DNA from: Streptomyces sp. NBC_01142
GTDB taxonomy: Bacteria > Actinomycetota > Actinomycetes > Streptomycetales > Streptomycetaceae
Assembly (NCBI RefSeq): GCF_026341125.1
Contig: NZ_JAPEOR010000002.1
Location: 744,001-808,000, forward strand
DNA: 64,000 nt
Direction: 5' to 3'
This document shows, piece after piece, positions 37,967 to 45,920 of this stretch (its first letter is position 1; every line of letters begins with the position of its first letter). A model generated the notes under the pieces. The model was not told where the DNA came from. It did not search any database and saw only the letters and a list, made by a program, of their open reading frames with translations. A program made the translations under genes and the position numbers.

Positions 37967-38523
37967 GCCTGTCCGACACCGAGTCCCCCACGGCGGCCCC
38001 TGCCCGGCCGCGCCGCAGCGGCATCCGGGTCGCTGTGCTGTCCCTGCTCGCGGTGTCGGCCGGCCTCGGGCTGTTCTGGCTCGCCCTGGTCCTGACGACT
38101 CAGGAGCCCCGCTCCCGTACCTCCGACGTGGACGCCGCGGAGACCTTCGCCCATGTCTCGGTCGACCAGCACCCCGACGAGATCCGCTTCTACGTCGCCG
38201 CCGAGGCGAAGGTGGCACGGTCCGCGTCGGGCGCTGTTGTCTCCTCACGGCTGCGCTACGACATCAAGGTCGTACGGGACAGCAGCGTCGCCGACTTCAT
38301 CCGTACGTACGACATCGGCCGCCGCGGCAAGGCCGTGGCTTCCCGCACGGGCGCCGTGTACACGGAAGAGATCGACGGCCGGGTGCGTACGGTGCGGGTG
38401 GAGTACAGGGCCCCGAAACACCAGCCCGACCAGGAGCCGGAGCCGTACACCGGCTCCGACCCGCTCAAGGATCCGCGTCTGGGCACCTCGGCCGCGACCG
38501 TCGTGGTCACCGCTGAGGACTGA
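37963..38523 (+). CDS. Single-pass membrane protein, unknown
   Basis: 186 residues. After a proline-rich basic N-terminus there is one membrane helix (about residues 20-45, VAVLSLLAVSAGLGLFWLAL), then an external domain of about 140 residues with no recognised fold. The external part is rich in basic and acidic residues and beta-prone. GTG start overlaps the MerR stop (GTGA), so it is coupled to the regulator. No known function. Confidence 0.72.
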   Translation: MSLSDTESPTAAPARPRRSGIRVAVLSLLAVSAGLGLFWLALVLTTQEPRSRTSDVDAAETFAHVSVDQHPDEIRFYVAAEAKVARSASGAVVSSRLRYDIKVVRDSSVADFIRTYDIGRRGKAVASRTGAVYTEEIDGRVRTVRVEYRAPKHQPDQEPEPYTGSDPLKDPRLGTSAATVVVTAED

Positions 38524-38541
38524 GCCCTCCCACCGTGTCGG

Positions 38542-39057
38542 CTACTTGTCTTCGCAGGCCGGGGCAGGCGCGTCGACAGACAGCGGACTGCCCTGCGGCA
38601 GCAGATACGTCACATACAGCACCACAGGCTCGCTGCCCACGCTGCGCCCGTTGTGCCGGTGGCGCGGGCCGGCGGGTTCGACGAAGGACGTACCGGCGGC
38701 GTTCACCTCGACCGAGCAGTCGTCCAGCGTCCGGCTCAGCGTCCCGGACTTGACGACGGCGAGGACCTGACCGGGGTGGTGGTGCCAGCCGGTGGAGCCG
38801 CCCGGCTGGATGGTGACTGTCCGTACGACCACATCGGTACGGCCCTTGGCCTTCAGCTTCAGCGTGCCTTCGGACACGCCCTGCGCGAGCACGGTGCCCG
38901 AGACACCGGTGCCGGGCGTGGCGTTGGCGGCCGAGGGTACGGTCGCAAGCGCCGCCAGGCACCCCACCAGCACCATCGTCGTACGCGTACGCCCCTGCCT
39001 CTGCGTCCCGCCCCGTATGAGCCCACCGAACCGGCCGAACCTCATGGAACCCCTCAT
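38542..39057 (-). CDS. Secreted cupin-domain protein
   Basis: 171 residues. An arginine-rich start and a hydrophobic stretch ending ANA (about residue 45) look like a Sec signal peptide. The mature part is one cupin: PGGSTGWHHHPGQVLAVVKSG (metal-binding histidines) and PRHRHNGRSVGSEPVVLYVTYL. Two cysteines (near DDCSVEV and the C-terminal ACEDK) could form a disulfide. The ATG at 39057 has GGAGGGGG upstream; an in-frame ATG at 39045 is also possible. Enzyme activity, if any, is unknown. Confidence 0.82.
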   Translation of the reverse strand: MRGSMRFGRFGGLIRGGTQRQGRTRTTMVLVGCLAALATVPSAANATPGTGVSGTVLAQGVSEGTLKLKAKGRTDVVVRTVTIQPGGSTGWHHHPGQVLAVVKSGTLSRTLDDCSVEVNAAGTSFVEPAGPRHRHNGRSVGSEPVVLYVTYLLPQGSPLSVDAPAPACEDK

Positions 39058-39282
39058 GGAACCCCCTCCAATTCCTCGGCGTAGCGACGGCGTTCCCTCA
39101 CGAACACCTGTCCGCACCTTCGCCAAAACCGCCTTAACGTACCTGATGTGCCCCGGACTTCATCCCCGGCCTCCCGTACTCTGACGATCTCGACGCCGTG
39201 ATCAGCCGAATCACGCATCAGGCCTGTCAGCCCCACCGGCCGTACCAGCCCCACCAGCCGCTTCCCGAGTGGATACCCGCCA

Positions 39283-39963
39283 GTGACCCAGTGCTCCACC
39301 TGCTCCGTCCCCGTCCACACGCAGTTCGCGTCCCCGGACCTGATCGAACAGATCGTGTACGGCGGCCTGGATCCTGCCGCCGACCCGGCGTGGGAGTCCT
39401 CGGGCGCCGCGACGCCGGAGGAGTACGGGCGGTGGTGCGGCCATCTGTGCGGCATGACCTGCCTGCGCATGGCACTCGGGCCCGCCTCACCCACACTCTT
39501 CTCGCTGCGCGACGGAGCGCTGAAGTACGGCGCGTACACGCAGGACGCCGAGGGTGTCATCCGCGGGCTGATCTACGCTCCGCTCGCGTCGTACGCGCAG
39601 GAGGTGCACGCTCTCCCCACCACCGTCCACCGCGAACTCTCGCCACAGGACATCCTCGCCCTCCTCGACGAGGGCAGGACGGTGATGGCCTCGGTCCACT
39701 ACGAGATCCGCAACCCGGACCGTCCCGCTCCGGGCAGAGGCGGTCATCTGGTCCTGCTGACGGGGCGTACGGAGGACCGGGTCCACTTCCACAATCCGTC
39801 CGGTACGACGGCGGAAACCCGGGCGGCCGACCTTCCGTTGGCCGGCTTCGCCCGGTTCTTCGCGGGACGGGGAGTCTCCTTCGGCCCCCGGACGCACCCC
39901 GGAACGGCCGCGGGAACGGGCGCGGACACGGCCGCTGAAACGGGAGCGGGCCCGGGGGCGTAG
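39283..39963 (+). CDS. C39-like cysteine peptidase family protein
   Basis: 226 residues with no signal peptide. A papain-type triad is visible: Cys in CGHLCGMTCLRMAL, His in GRGGHLVLLTG and the following Asn/Asp in HFHNPSGTT, which is the C39 order (C-H-D/N). Residues 1-8 add CSTC. The C-terminal 30 residues are an Ala/Gly/Thr-rich low-complexity tail. No ABC transporter or leader peptide gene is nearby, so it is unlike a bacteriocin-processing unit. GTG start without a clear ribosome site. Substrate unknown. Confidence 0.72.
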   Translation: MTQCSTCSVPVHTQFASPDLIEQIVYGGLDPAADPAWESSGAATPEEYGRWCGHLCGMTCLRMALGPASPTLFSLRDGALKYGAYTQDAEGVIRGLIYAPLASYAQEVHALPTTVHRELSPQDILALLDEGRTVMASVHYEIRNPDRPAPGRGGHLVLLTGRTEDRVHFHNPSGTTAETRAADLPLAGFARFFAGRGVSFGPRTHPGTAAGTGADTAAETGAGPGA

Positions 39964-40031
39964 CCGGCCCCCGAGCCCTGTGATGCCGCCCATCTTGCAC
40001 GCCGGCACGCTTGAGAACCCGGGTCAGTCGT

Positions 40032-40107
40032 TATGTCGCCGCGTCCTGCCTTTGGACCACCGCGGATCGAGCTCCGCGGGCCGGACTTGAACCGGCATTT
40101 CGACATA
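40032..40107 (-). ncRNA. Circularly permuted tRNA-like element
   Basis: Read on the minus strand: stem TATGTCG (40101-40107), AAAT, T-arm GCCGG-TTCAAGT-CCGGC (40080-40096), acceptor strand CCGCGGA (40073-40079), a 6-base link, acceptor strand TCCGCGG (40060-40066), TG, D-arm GTCC-AAAGGCA-GGAC (40043-40057), GCGG, stem CGACATA (40032-40038). The 7-bp acceptor pairs perfectly, and the T-loop, U8, A14, G18G19 and A21 positions hold the expected bases. The 3' half therefore precedes the 5' half. The anticodon-side stem is 7 bp with 4 bases, not 1, before it. No CCA is encoded. Function and anticodon are unknown. Confidence 0.65.
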
Positions 40108-40246
40108 CCAGGGCCCGAGCCCGTTCGATCCGGCGATCGGCGGCGAATGCTGAATCTGGAGCAATAGTCTGAGATTGATCACGGCGCCTCAGTGGGAACC
40201 GTCGATTCACGACAAACTTCAGTTTCAGCTTTGCGCTCCTCGCGCA

Positions 40247-40272
40247 CCCCGGCCGCACACAGGCGGCCGGGG
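40247..40272 (-). terminator. Terminator hairpin after the gene at 40284
   Basis: Perfect 10-bp arms CCCCGGCCGC and GCGGCCGGGG with a 6-base loop, 11 bases beyond the stop codon. It separates that gene from the tRNA-like element, so the latter should have its own promoter. Confidence 0.8.
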
Positions 40273-40283
40273 AGTCCATGACG

Positions 40284-41015
40284 CTACCCGAACAGGTAGC
40301 CGAACACTGCGTCCCCCACCCGCTGGTCCGTGACCTCCGCGCCGTTCGCCTCCTCGCGGGCGAACTTCACCGCCTGCTGAAGCTTCTCCACCCGCTCCAG
40401 CAGCTCGTTCACGCGCCGGGCCGGCAGCGCCCCGGAGAACTTCACGGTCGTCCAGTACCCGACCGGAATGTCCTCGTAGTACACCTCGACCTGCGCCGGG
40501 TGCTTCTCTGTCGCCTCGGCCTTCACATGGTTGCGGGGGACCTTCTTCGTACGGAGGGTGCGTACCGACTCCGCCTTCCACGCATCGGTCGACGGGTCCT
40601 GCGTCCACGCCTCGGAGGCGTCGAGCACCGGCAGCTTGCGCACAAAGGTGTTGATGTCCGTCAACTGTTTCTCGAGGAAGAGGAGATACGCGACGGGCAC
40701 CTCGCTCACCAGCACGCGCCCGTCCACCGTCACATCGGCACGCGCGGCGCAGTTGGCCCAGTCCTTGGTGGCGGTCACATCGAACAGCCTGGTCAGTGTC
40801 TTCGACGTCTCACGCAGCACGTCCTCGGCCTTGACCTGGACCCGCGTGGACTCGGGCGGCAGCTGCTCGCCCTCCTCGTCCTTGGGCTGGTACGTACGCG
40901 AGATACCGGCGAGCAACGCAGGCTTCTGCAGACCGTGATGGACTGCCGTCAGGTCCTGGTGCGCCTTGGACTTGACGCCCTTCTCGACTGCGATGATCTG
41001 ATTGAGTTTCGCCAC
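40284..41015 (-). CDS. Conserved protein of unknown function (DUF7873-like, from memory)
   Basis: 243 residues. The sequence starts AKLNQIIAVEKGVKSKAHQDL and continues with a helical domain and a strand-rich part (VEVYYEDIPVGYWTTVKFSG), ending in a coiled-coil-like helix. I recall this as a widespread actinobacterial family without known role. No catalytic motif, signal peptide or membrane segment. GTG start at 41015; the ribosome site is weak. The tRNA-like element lies just downstream on the same strand, which may be meaningful. Confidence 0.7.
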   Translation of the reverse strand: MAKLNQIIAVEKGVKSKAHQDLTAVHHGLQKPALLAGISRTYQPKDEEGEQLPPESTRVQVKAEDVLRETSKTLTRLFDVTATKDWANCAARADVTVDGRVLVSEVPVAYLLFLEKQLTDINTFVRKLPVLDASEAWTQDPSTDAWKAESVRTLRTKKVPRNHVKAEATEKHPAQVEVYYEDIPVGYWTTVKFSGALPARRVNELLERVEKLQQAVKFAREEANGAEVTDQRVGDAVFGYLFG

Positions 41016-41059
41016 GTCGATCAAGCTAACAACACCGGCCGACGCTATCGAACGATTAT

Positions 41060-42142
41060 TCAGATCCCCGAGCCTGCACTGACACTGAGGATGCGGACGG
41101 GCCGTCCCGCGAGATACGCGACGATGTCCTCGACGGCCTGCTGGAAGTAGCCCTCGTAATTGCGCCGCGTGACATAGCCGAGGTGCGGCAGCCCGAGGAA
41201 GTTCGGTGCGGAGCGCAGCGGATCGCGGGCGGGAAGCGGCTCGGTTTCGTACACGTCGGCGCCGGCTCCGGCGATCCATCCGCCGTGCAGGGCCCGTACG
41301 AGCGCGGCCTGGTCGACGATCGCGGCTCGCGAGGTGTTGACGAGATAGGCCGTACGCCGCATCCGCTTGAGCTCGCTTCCACCGATCAGCCCGCGCGTGC
41401 GGTCGCTGAGCTGCAGATGTACGGAGACGAAGTCGCCGGCCTCCAGCAGCTCCCCGAGGGAGCGGGCACGTACGACCCCGATCTCGGCGGCCCGCTCGTC
41501 GGTGAGGTTCTGGCTCCACGCCATGACGTCCATGCCGAAGGCCTGGCCGACGCGTGCCACCTTCGCGCCGATCCTGCCGAGACCGAGGAGCGCGAGCCGC
41601 CGTCCGTGCAGGTCGGCGCCGACGGTGGACTGCCAGGGGCCGTTGTGGTGGAGGGCCGAGCTCTCCTGCACCACATGGCGCGCCAGACCGAGAATGAGTG
41701 CCCAGGTCAGCTCGGCGGGCGGCTCGGAGTTGCTGGCAGTGCCGCACACGGTGACGCCGTGGCGGGCGGCGGCCTCAAGGTCGATGGAGGCGTTGCGCAT
41801 ACCCGAGGTGATCAGCAGCCGGAGCCGGGGCAGACGGGCGAAGAGCGACGCGGGGAAGGGGGTGCGCTCACGCATTGCGACGAGGATCTCGCAGTCGCCG
41901 ACCGCTTCGGCCACCGCTTCCTCCGAGGTGAAGTGGTCGCACACCGACCGTACTTCGACACCGGCACCGACGCCGGAACCCGCATCCGCACCCGCACCCG
42001 CACCCGCACCCGCATCAACACCGGCACCGGCACCGGCACCGGCACCGGCGTGGGCTCCGGGACTGCCCGCGACTGCGGACCAGTCCGCCATGGACAGCGC
42101 CACGTTCTGGTAGTCGTCGAGTACGGCACAGCGCAGCGTCAT
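41060..42142 (-). CDS. D-isomer-specific 2-hydroxyacid dehydrogenase with Gly/Ala insert
   Basis: 360 residues. NAD domain with LLGLGRIGAKVARVGQAFG, catalytic Arg in NTSRAAIVD, Glu in DVYETEPLP and His in GLPHLGYVT. It resembles phosphoglycerate or hydroxypyruvate-type members but is shorter than SerA. Residues 27-62 are an almost pure Gly/Ala stretch encoded by hexanucleotide repeats (about 41957-42062) between the first strand and the rest of the substrate domain, absent from usual members. ATG at 42142, 35 bases from the divergent gene at 42178. Confidence 0.88.
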   Translation of the reverse strand: MTLRCAVLDDYQNVALSMADWSAVAGSPGAHAGAGAGAGAGVDAGAGAGAGADAGSGVGAGVEVRSVCDHFTSEEAVAEAVGDCEILVAMRERTPFPASLFARLPRLRLLITSGMRNASIDLEAAARHGVTVCGTASNSEPPAELTWALILGLARHVVQESSALHHNGPWQSTVGADLHGRRLALLGLGRIGAKVARVGQAFGMDVMAWSQNLTDERAAEIGVVRARSLGELLEAGDFVSVHLQLSDRTRGLIGGSELKRMRRTAYLVNTSRAAIVDQAALVRALHGGWIAGAGADVYETEPLPARDPLRSAPNFLGLPHLGYVTRRNYEGYFQQAVEDIVAYLAGRPVRILSVSAGSGI

Positions 42143-42147
42143 GGGAG

Positions 42148-42174
42148 CGGAGCGTACCCGGTGGGTACGCTCCG
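42148..42174. promoter_or_regulatory. Perfect 12-bp palindrome between divergent genes
   Basis: CGGAGCGTACCC (42148-42159), three bases, GGGTACGCTCCG (42163-42174). It fills the 35-base gap between the ATG codons of the dehydrogenase and the DUF2293 gene. The right arm contains TACGCT, which lies 6 bases before the DUF2293 ATG and is a plausible -10 box. A dimeric repressor bound here would block at least that gene. Confidence 0.65.
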
Positions 42175-42177
42175 GAC

Positions 42178-42867
42178 ATGGAGCTGGTGGTGATCGAACC
42201 ACTGAAGCGACGGCACTGCGCGGAGTGCCGTCAAGGGCCCCTTCCACGGCACCTTCTGGAGTTCAACGCGCCTGTCTGTCTGGATTGCGCGGACCTTGCC
42301 CATCTCGTGTATCTGCCCCGGGGCAGCGCCGCTCTGACACGGCGTGCCCGCGAGGCGAGTTCACTGTGGGCGGTCGTGATCCGCTTCAACCGCCGCCGCA
42401 AGCGGTACGAACGCCAGGGCCTTCTGGTCGAGGAGGCGGCACTGGCGCGGGCGGAATCGGCGTGCCTGGCGGACGCCGATGCCCGGGCCCGTCGACGTGA
42501 GCGGGACGCGGTGCGGCGTACCTCCGAGGACGTCCGCTTCACCGCTGCCCTCGCCGCCGCGATCCTGCGACTGTTTCCCGGCTGTCCGCCCGCCCGCGCC
42601 CAGGACATCGCTGTGCACGCGTCGGTGCGCGGCAGCGGCCGGGTGGGCCGCACCGCGGCAGGCCGCTCCCTGGAAGAGGGAGCGGTGACGGCCGCCGTGC
42701 GGGCTTCCGTACGACATCTCGACACCCAGTACGACGCCCTGCTGATGGCCGGGGTCGCCCGCCACGAGGCACGGGCCGGAGTGGCGGCCGTGATCGACGG
42801 CGTACTGGCGTGCTGGCGTTCGCAGACCGAGCGCTCCGGCTACGAGGTGGGCCGGGAGCGGCGGTAG
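42178..42867 (+). CDS. DUF2293-domain protein
   Basis: 229 residues. N-terminal CAECRQ and VCLDCADL give two CxxC pairs, likely a zinc ribbon. The C-terminal half matches, from memory, the DUF2293 domain (AAILRLFPGCPPARAQDIAVHAS, GSGRVGRTAAGRSL). Known only as a conserved domain of bacteria and fungi. Leaderless start likely. Its 3' end overlaps the convergent chaplin gene by 28 bases. Confidence 0.82.
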   Translation: MELVVIEPLKRRHCAECRQGPLPRHLLEFNAPVCLDCADLAHLVYLPRGSAALTRRAREASSLWAVVIRFNRRRKRYERQGLLVEEAALARAESACLADADARARRRERDAVRRTSEDVRFTAALAAAILRLFPGCPPARAQDIAVHASVRGSGRVGRTAAGRSLEEGAVTAAVRASVRHLDTQYDALLMAGVARHEARAGVAAVIDGVLACWRSQTERSGYEVGRERR

Positions 42868-43562
42868 AGCAGGACGCCACCCAGCAGCAGGGCAGCGCCC
42901 GCGGGCACGGCGTAGGCGACCGGGCCGGCACCCGTGTGGGCGAGGGCGGTCGGCGCCACGTTTCGCGGGGTCGGTGCGTACGGCTTCACCTCCTTCGGGG
43001 GGGTCACCTTCGGCGGGGTCACGGCCTTCGGCGGAGTCACCTTCGGCGGCGTGACGGCCTTCGGCGGGCTGACGGGCGGCTTGTCACAGTTGTCGGACGA
43101 GGAGTTACCGAAGGCCGGGTTGAGGGTGCCGACCACATTCACGGAGTTCCCCGTGACAGTGGCCGGAAGGACGACGGGCCGTTGCACGCCGTTGCCGGCG
43201 AGAACACCGGACGAATCCCTGCTGCCACCTTCGACGGTGCCCCCGCCGGGTGTGCGGTGCGTGCCTGATGCCTGGTGCCCGCCCGACTTGTCGTGCCCGC
43301 CCGAATGCCTGTGCCCGCTGTGCGAGGGTTTGGCACAGGAGTTGCCGGCGGCCGGATTGAGCAGCCCGACGGCTTTGACGGTGTCACCGCATGCTTCGAC
43401 CGGGTCTTTCACCGGAACCTGCGCCGTGTTGCCCGACAGCTCTCCGGGAGAATCGGCCGCACCGCCGTCCGTGTGAGAGTCGGCGTGCGCGTATCCCGCC
43501 ATGGCGAGCGCGCCCCCCGTGAGCATCACGGTGGCCAGACCCTTTCGGTGAATCTGCCTCAT
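42840..43562 (-). CDS. Long chaplin with sortase signal
   Basis: Cell-wall-anchored chaplin that coats aerial hyphae with amyloid-like fibrils. 240 residues: signal peptide (1-27), chaplin domain 1 (about 38-79, Cys58 and Cys76), a His/Gly/Ser linker, chaplin domain 2 (about 116-160, only Cys159), a Pro/Lys repeat (TPPKVTPPKAV), then the sortase signal LAHTG (207-211), a membrane helix and RRSR tail. LAxTG is the class E sortase motif. Domain 2 lacks its first cysteine. ATG has AGGAAA upstream. No sortase gene is in the window. Confidence 0.93.
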   Translation of the reverse strand: MRQIHRKGLATVMLTGGALAMAGYAHADSHTDGGAADSPGELSGNTAQVPVKDPVEACGDTVKAVGLLNPAAGNSCAKPSHSGHRHSGGHDKSGGHQASGTHRTPGGGTVEGGSRDSSGVLAGNGVQRPVVLPATVTGNSVNVVGTLNPAFGNSSSDNCDKPPVSPPKAVTPPKVTPPKAVTPPKVTPPKEVKPYAPTPRNVAPTALAHTGAGPVAYAVPAGAALLLGGVLLYRRSRPTS

Positions 43563-43653
43563 GAGTTTCCTGCCTTCAGGAGAAGTTCGCGGCTACTTGC
43601 CCGCATCTGAGATAACGTCCGACAGACCGTCCGAGTTATGCGAAATGGGCCTT

Positions 43654-44040
43654 TCACTCCATCGAGTGTGTGGCCGTTCGAACCAGCCGTCGCAGTCCTG
43701 GATGCGGTGCCCTTGGCGGCGGCTCGAAGGCGGCACCCGGACCGGCGTGATGTCCGGCCCGTTCGAGAACCTCGATAGTCGTACGCCCACAGCGGGCGAG
43801 GCTGTTGTCCGTCTGCGTCTTGTTCTCGGCGGCGTGCAGATGTACGAGCAGCCCGTGCTCGCGCGCGAGTTCGGCGGTGGCTGCCAGGTCGGCGTCGTCG
43901 ACGGTGTACGGGACGGGGGAGCGAGCGAGGTGGCGATCCGCCCGCCGGCGTCCCGCAGCCGCAGCGCGACCCGTTGCGTCCGGGATGTGCTCGTGGGGAT
44001 GGTATCCGGCCGAACTCCTCGTCCCGGCGTACTGCTGCAC
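43654..44040 (-). pseudogene. Decayed amidohydrolase/deaminase fragment
   Basis: In one frame, residues like ELAREHGLLVHLHAAENKTQ and SLARCGRTTIEVLERAG match the metal-binding core of ATZ/TRZ or cytosine-deaminase-type amidohydrolases (HLHAAE). Upstream in a second frame, QRVALRLRDAGGRIATSLA continues the same family, so a frameshift separates them. The N-terminal HxH part and the C-terminal half are missing. Remnant, not functional. Not annotated as an ORF with confidence; the extent given is the better frame. Confidence 0.6.
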
Positions 44041-44111
44041 GGTCCGCTTGCCACAGTGACAACGCAGCCGGCATCCGCCGCGCGGCCCCCGGACGAAGGG
44101 ATCCCCCCACC

Positions 44112-44570
44112 GTGCCGACCCTGAAGCAGCGCACTCTGCTCGCCGTTGCCGGAGCCACCGTCGCCGTACTGGCCGTGGGTGCGCCCGCCGCCACCGCCGC
44201 GCTCGACAGCGAACAGCCGAAGGCGGCCGAGGCCCCGTCCGAGGCGTTCATCGAGACGCGGCTGTTCTTCGGTACGGAACGGCCGGACGGCGGGCCCGAT
44301 GTGAGCGACCGGCAGTTCATGCGCTTCATCGACCGCAAGGTCACGCCGAGCTTTCCCTCCGGGCTGACCGTCCAGGAAGGCCGCGGCCAGTGGCGGGACT
44401 CCAACGGGACCATCGAGAAGGAGCGTTCGTACGAACTGATCCTGCTGTATCCGGCAACGGAGGCACACGTACGCGATCCGCAGATCGAGCGGATCCGCGA
44501 GGCGTATGCGAAGGCGTACGCGCAGGATTCCGTCGCGCGGCTGGACGAGCCGACGCTCGCCGACTTCTGA
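44112..44570 (+). CDS. Secreted DUF3574-like protein
   Basis: 152 residues. The N-terminus is a Sec signal peptide (TLLAVAGATVAVLAVGAPAA, cleavage after TAA near residue 30). The mature domain starts ETRLFFGTERPDGG and contains DRKVTPSFPSGLTVQEG, which I associate with the DUF3574 family of small exported proteins. GTG start at 44112 beginning VPTLKQR; the frame is open further upstream but is not signal-like. Function unknown. Confidence 0.78.
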   Translation: MPTLKQRTLLAVAGATVAVLAVGAPAATAALDSEQPKAAEAPSEAFIETRLFFGTERPDGGPDVSDRQFMRFIDRKVTPSFPSGLTVQEGRGQWRDSNGTIEKERSYELILLYPATEAHVRDPQIERIREAYAKAYAQDSVARLDEPTLADF

Positions 44571-44598
44571 CCGCAGGCCGCCGTGTCCCGCCTCGCGC

Positions 44599-45786
44599 TC
44601 AGTAGCGCACGGGAAGACTGATCAGCCCTCGGGCGCGCGTCGACGGCCGCCACCGCAGCTCGTCGTACGGGACATCGAGCGCCAGGTGCGGAAGGCGCTC
44701 CAGCAGCGCGACGAGGGCGATCTCGGTCTCGAGGCGGGCGAGCGGTGCGCCCAGGCAGTAGTGGATGCCGTGGCCGAGTGCGAGGTGACCCGCCGTGTCA
44801 CGTCCGAGGTCGAGCCGGTCGGGATCGGCGAAACGGTGGGGGTCACGGTCGGCGGCGGCGAGGGAGAGCAGCACGGTCTCCCCGGCCGGCACTCTCACGC
44901 CGCCGATCGACAGATCCTCGACAGGGAAGCGACGGATGGCCAGGAGCACGGGCCCGTCGTACCGCGCGAGCTCCTCGACCGCCGCCCCGATCCTGCCCGG
45001 CTCGGCGCGGAGCGCGGCCAGTTGCCCGGGGTGGCGGAGCAGGGCGAGAGTGGCATTGCCGATGAGCTGGACGGTGTTCTCGTATCCGGCGAAGAGAATC
45101 AGGAAGGCGAGCGACATCAACTCGTCCTCGCTGAGCCGCTCGTCGTCGCCCCCGTCCCGTACGGAGATCAGCGCGGAGAGCAGATCGTCGCCCGGTTCGG
45201 CCCGCTTGTGGGCGAGCAGCCGGGCGAAGAAGGCGAGCATGCTGCCGATCGCTTCCTTCGCCCGTCCCGGCTGCGCGGGATCGGGGGCGACGAGCGCGTC
45301 CGTCCAGGCCCGGAAGTCGGGCCGGTCCTGCGGGGGCACGCCCAGCAGTTCGCAGATGACGGCGATCGGCAGCGGCGCGGCGTACGAGGCGACCAGATCG
45401 GTCCGTCCGTGCGGTTCGACGGCGTCAAGCAGTTCGCCGGCCGTACGCCGGATCGGCTCCCGCAGCTGCTCGATCCGCCCCGCGGTGAATGCCTGCGTCA
45501 CCAGGCGCCGGATACGGGTGTGATCCGGCGGGTCCATGTTGAGCAGATTCGCGTCCAGGGCGGGCGGCAGCGCGAATCCCCGGTAACTGCCGGGCAGGGC
45601 CCTGCCCTTGTCCAGCGAGAGGCGCGGGTCGGCGAGTGCCTGGCGTACGTCGTCGTAGCGCGTGACGATCCAGGCGGGGAGCCCGTCGGGCCCCGCGATC
45701 CGGTGCACGGGCCCGGTCTCACGAAGCCGCGCGTACACGGCGTACGGATCGGCCATCAGCTCGGTCGTCGGATCTATGAGTGCCAC
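44599..45786 (-). CDS. Cytochrome P450
   Basis: 395-residue soluble bacterial P450. Heme signature LALGHGIHYCLGAPLARLE with Cys344 as the axial ligand; I-helix oxygen motif FAGYENT (AGxxT variant); K-helix E-x-x-R is in the ARYDGPVL-preceding region (ELARYD). No ferredoxin or reductase gene adjoins it, so it must use general partners. GTG start at 45786; a TAGGGT box 6 bases upstream implies a leaderless mRNA. Substrate unknown; such orphan P450s are common in Streptomyces. Confidence 0.93.
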   Translation of the reverse strand: MALIDPTTELMADPYAVYARLRETGPVHRIAGPDGLPAWIVTRYDDVRQALADPRLSLDKGRALPGSYRGFALPPALDANLLNMDPPDHTRIRRLVTQAFTAGRIEQLREPIRRTAGELLDAVEPHGRTDLVASYAAPLPIAVICELLGVPPQDRPDFRAWTDALVAPDPAQPGRAKEAIGSMLAFFARLLAHKRAEPGDDLLSALISVRDGGDDERLSEDELMSLAFLILFAGYENTVQLIGNATLALLRHPGQLAALRAEPGRIGAAVEELARYDGPVLLAIRRFPVEDLSIGGVRVPAGETVLLSLAAADRDPHRFADPDRLDLGRDTAGHLALGHGIHYCLGAPLARLETEIALVALLERLPHLALDVPYDELRWRPSTRARGLISLPVRY

Positions 45787-45920
45787 GGCCCCACCCTAGA
45801 CGCGCCGCATTCCGGAGCTGACGTCGACGGCCCCGCCCCGGGCGGATGCGGCGCACAGGGACGGGGCGACGCTACGGGGCGGGGGAGCTGCGGGGCACCG
45901 CAGCTGCGACGCTGCGGAAC

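Noticed and set aside
40032..40110. A plus-strand tRNA ending in CCA (stem TATGTCG...CGACATA CCA)
   Set aside because: The T-loop and D-loop consensus bases are correct only on the minus strand; on the plus strand they are inverted, so CCA is coincidence.
40209..40233. A RecA-NDp element before the tRNA-like gene (TTGTCGTGA on minus strand)
   Set aside because: The required TAnnnT is absent at the proper spacing.
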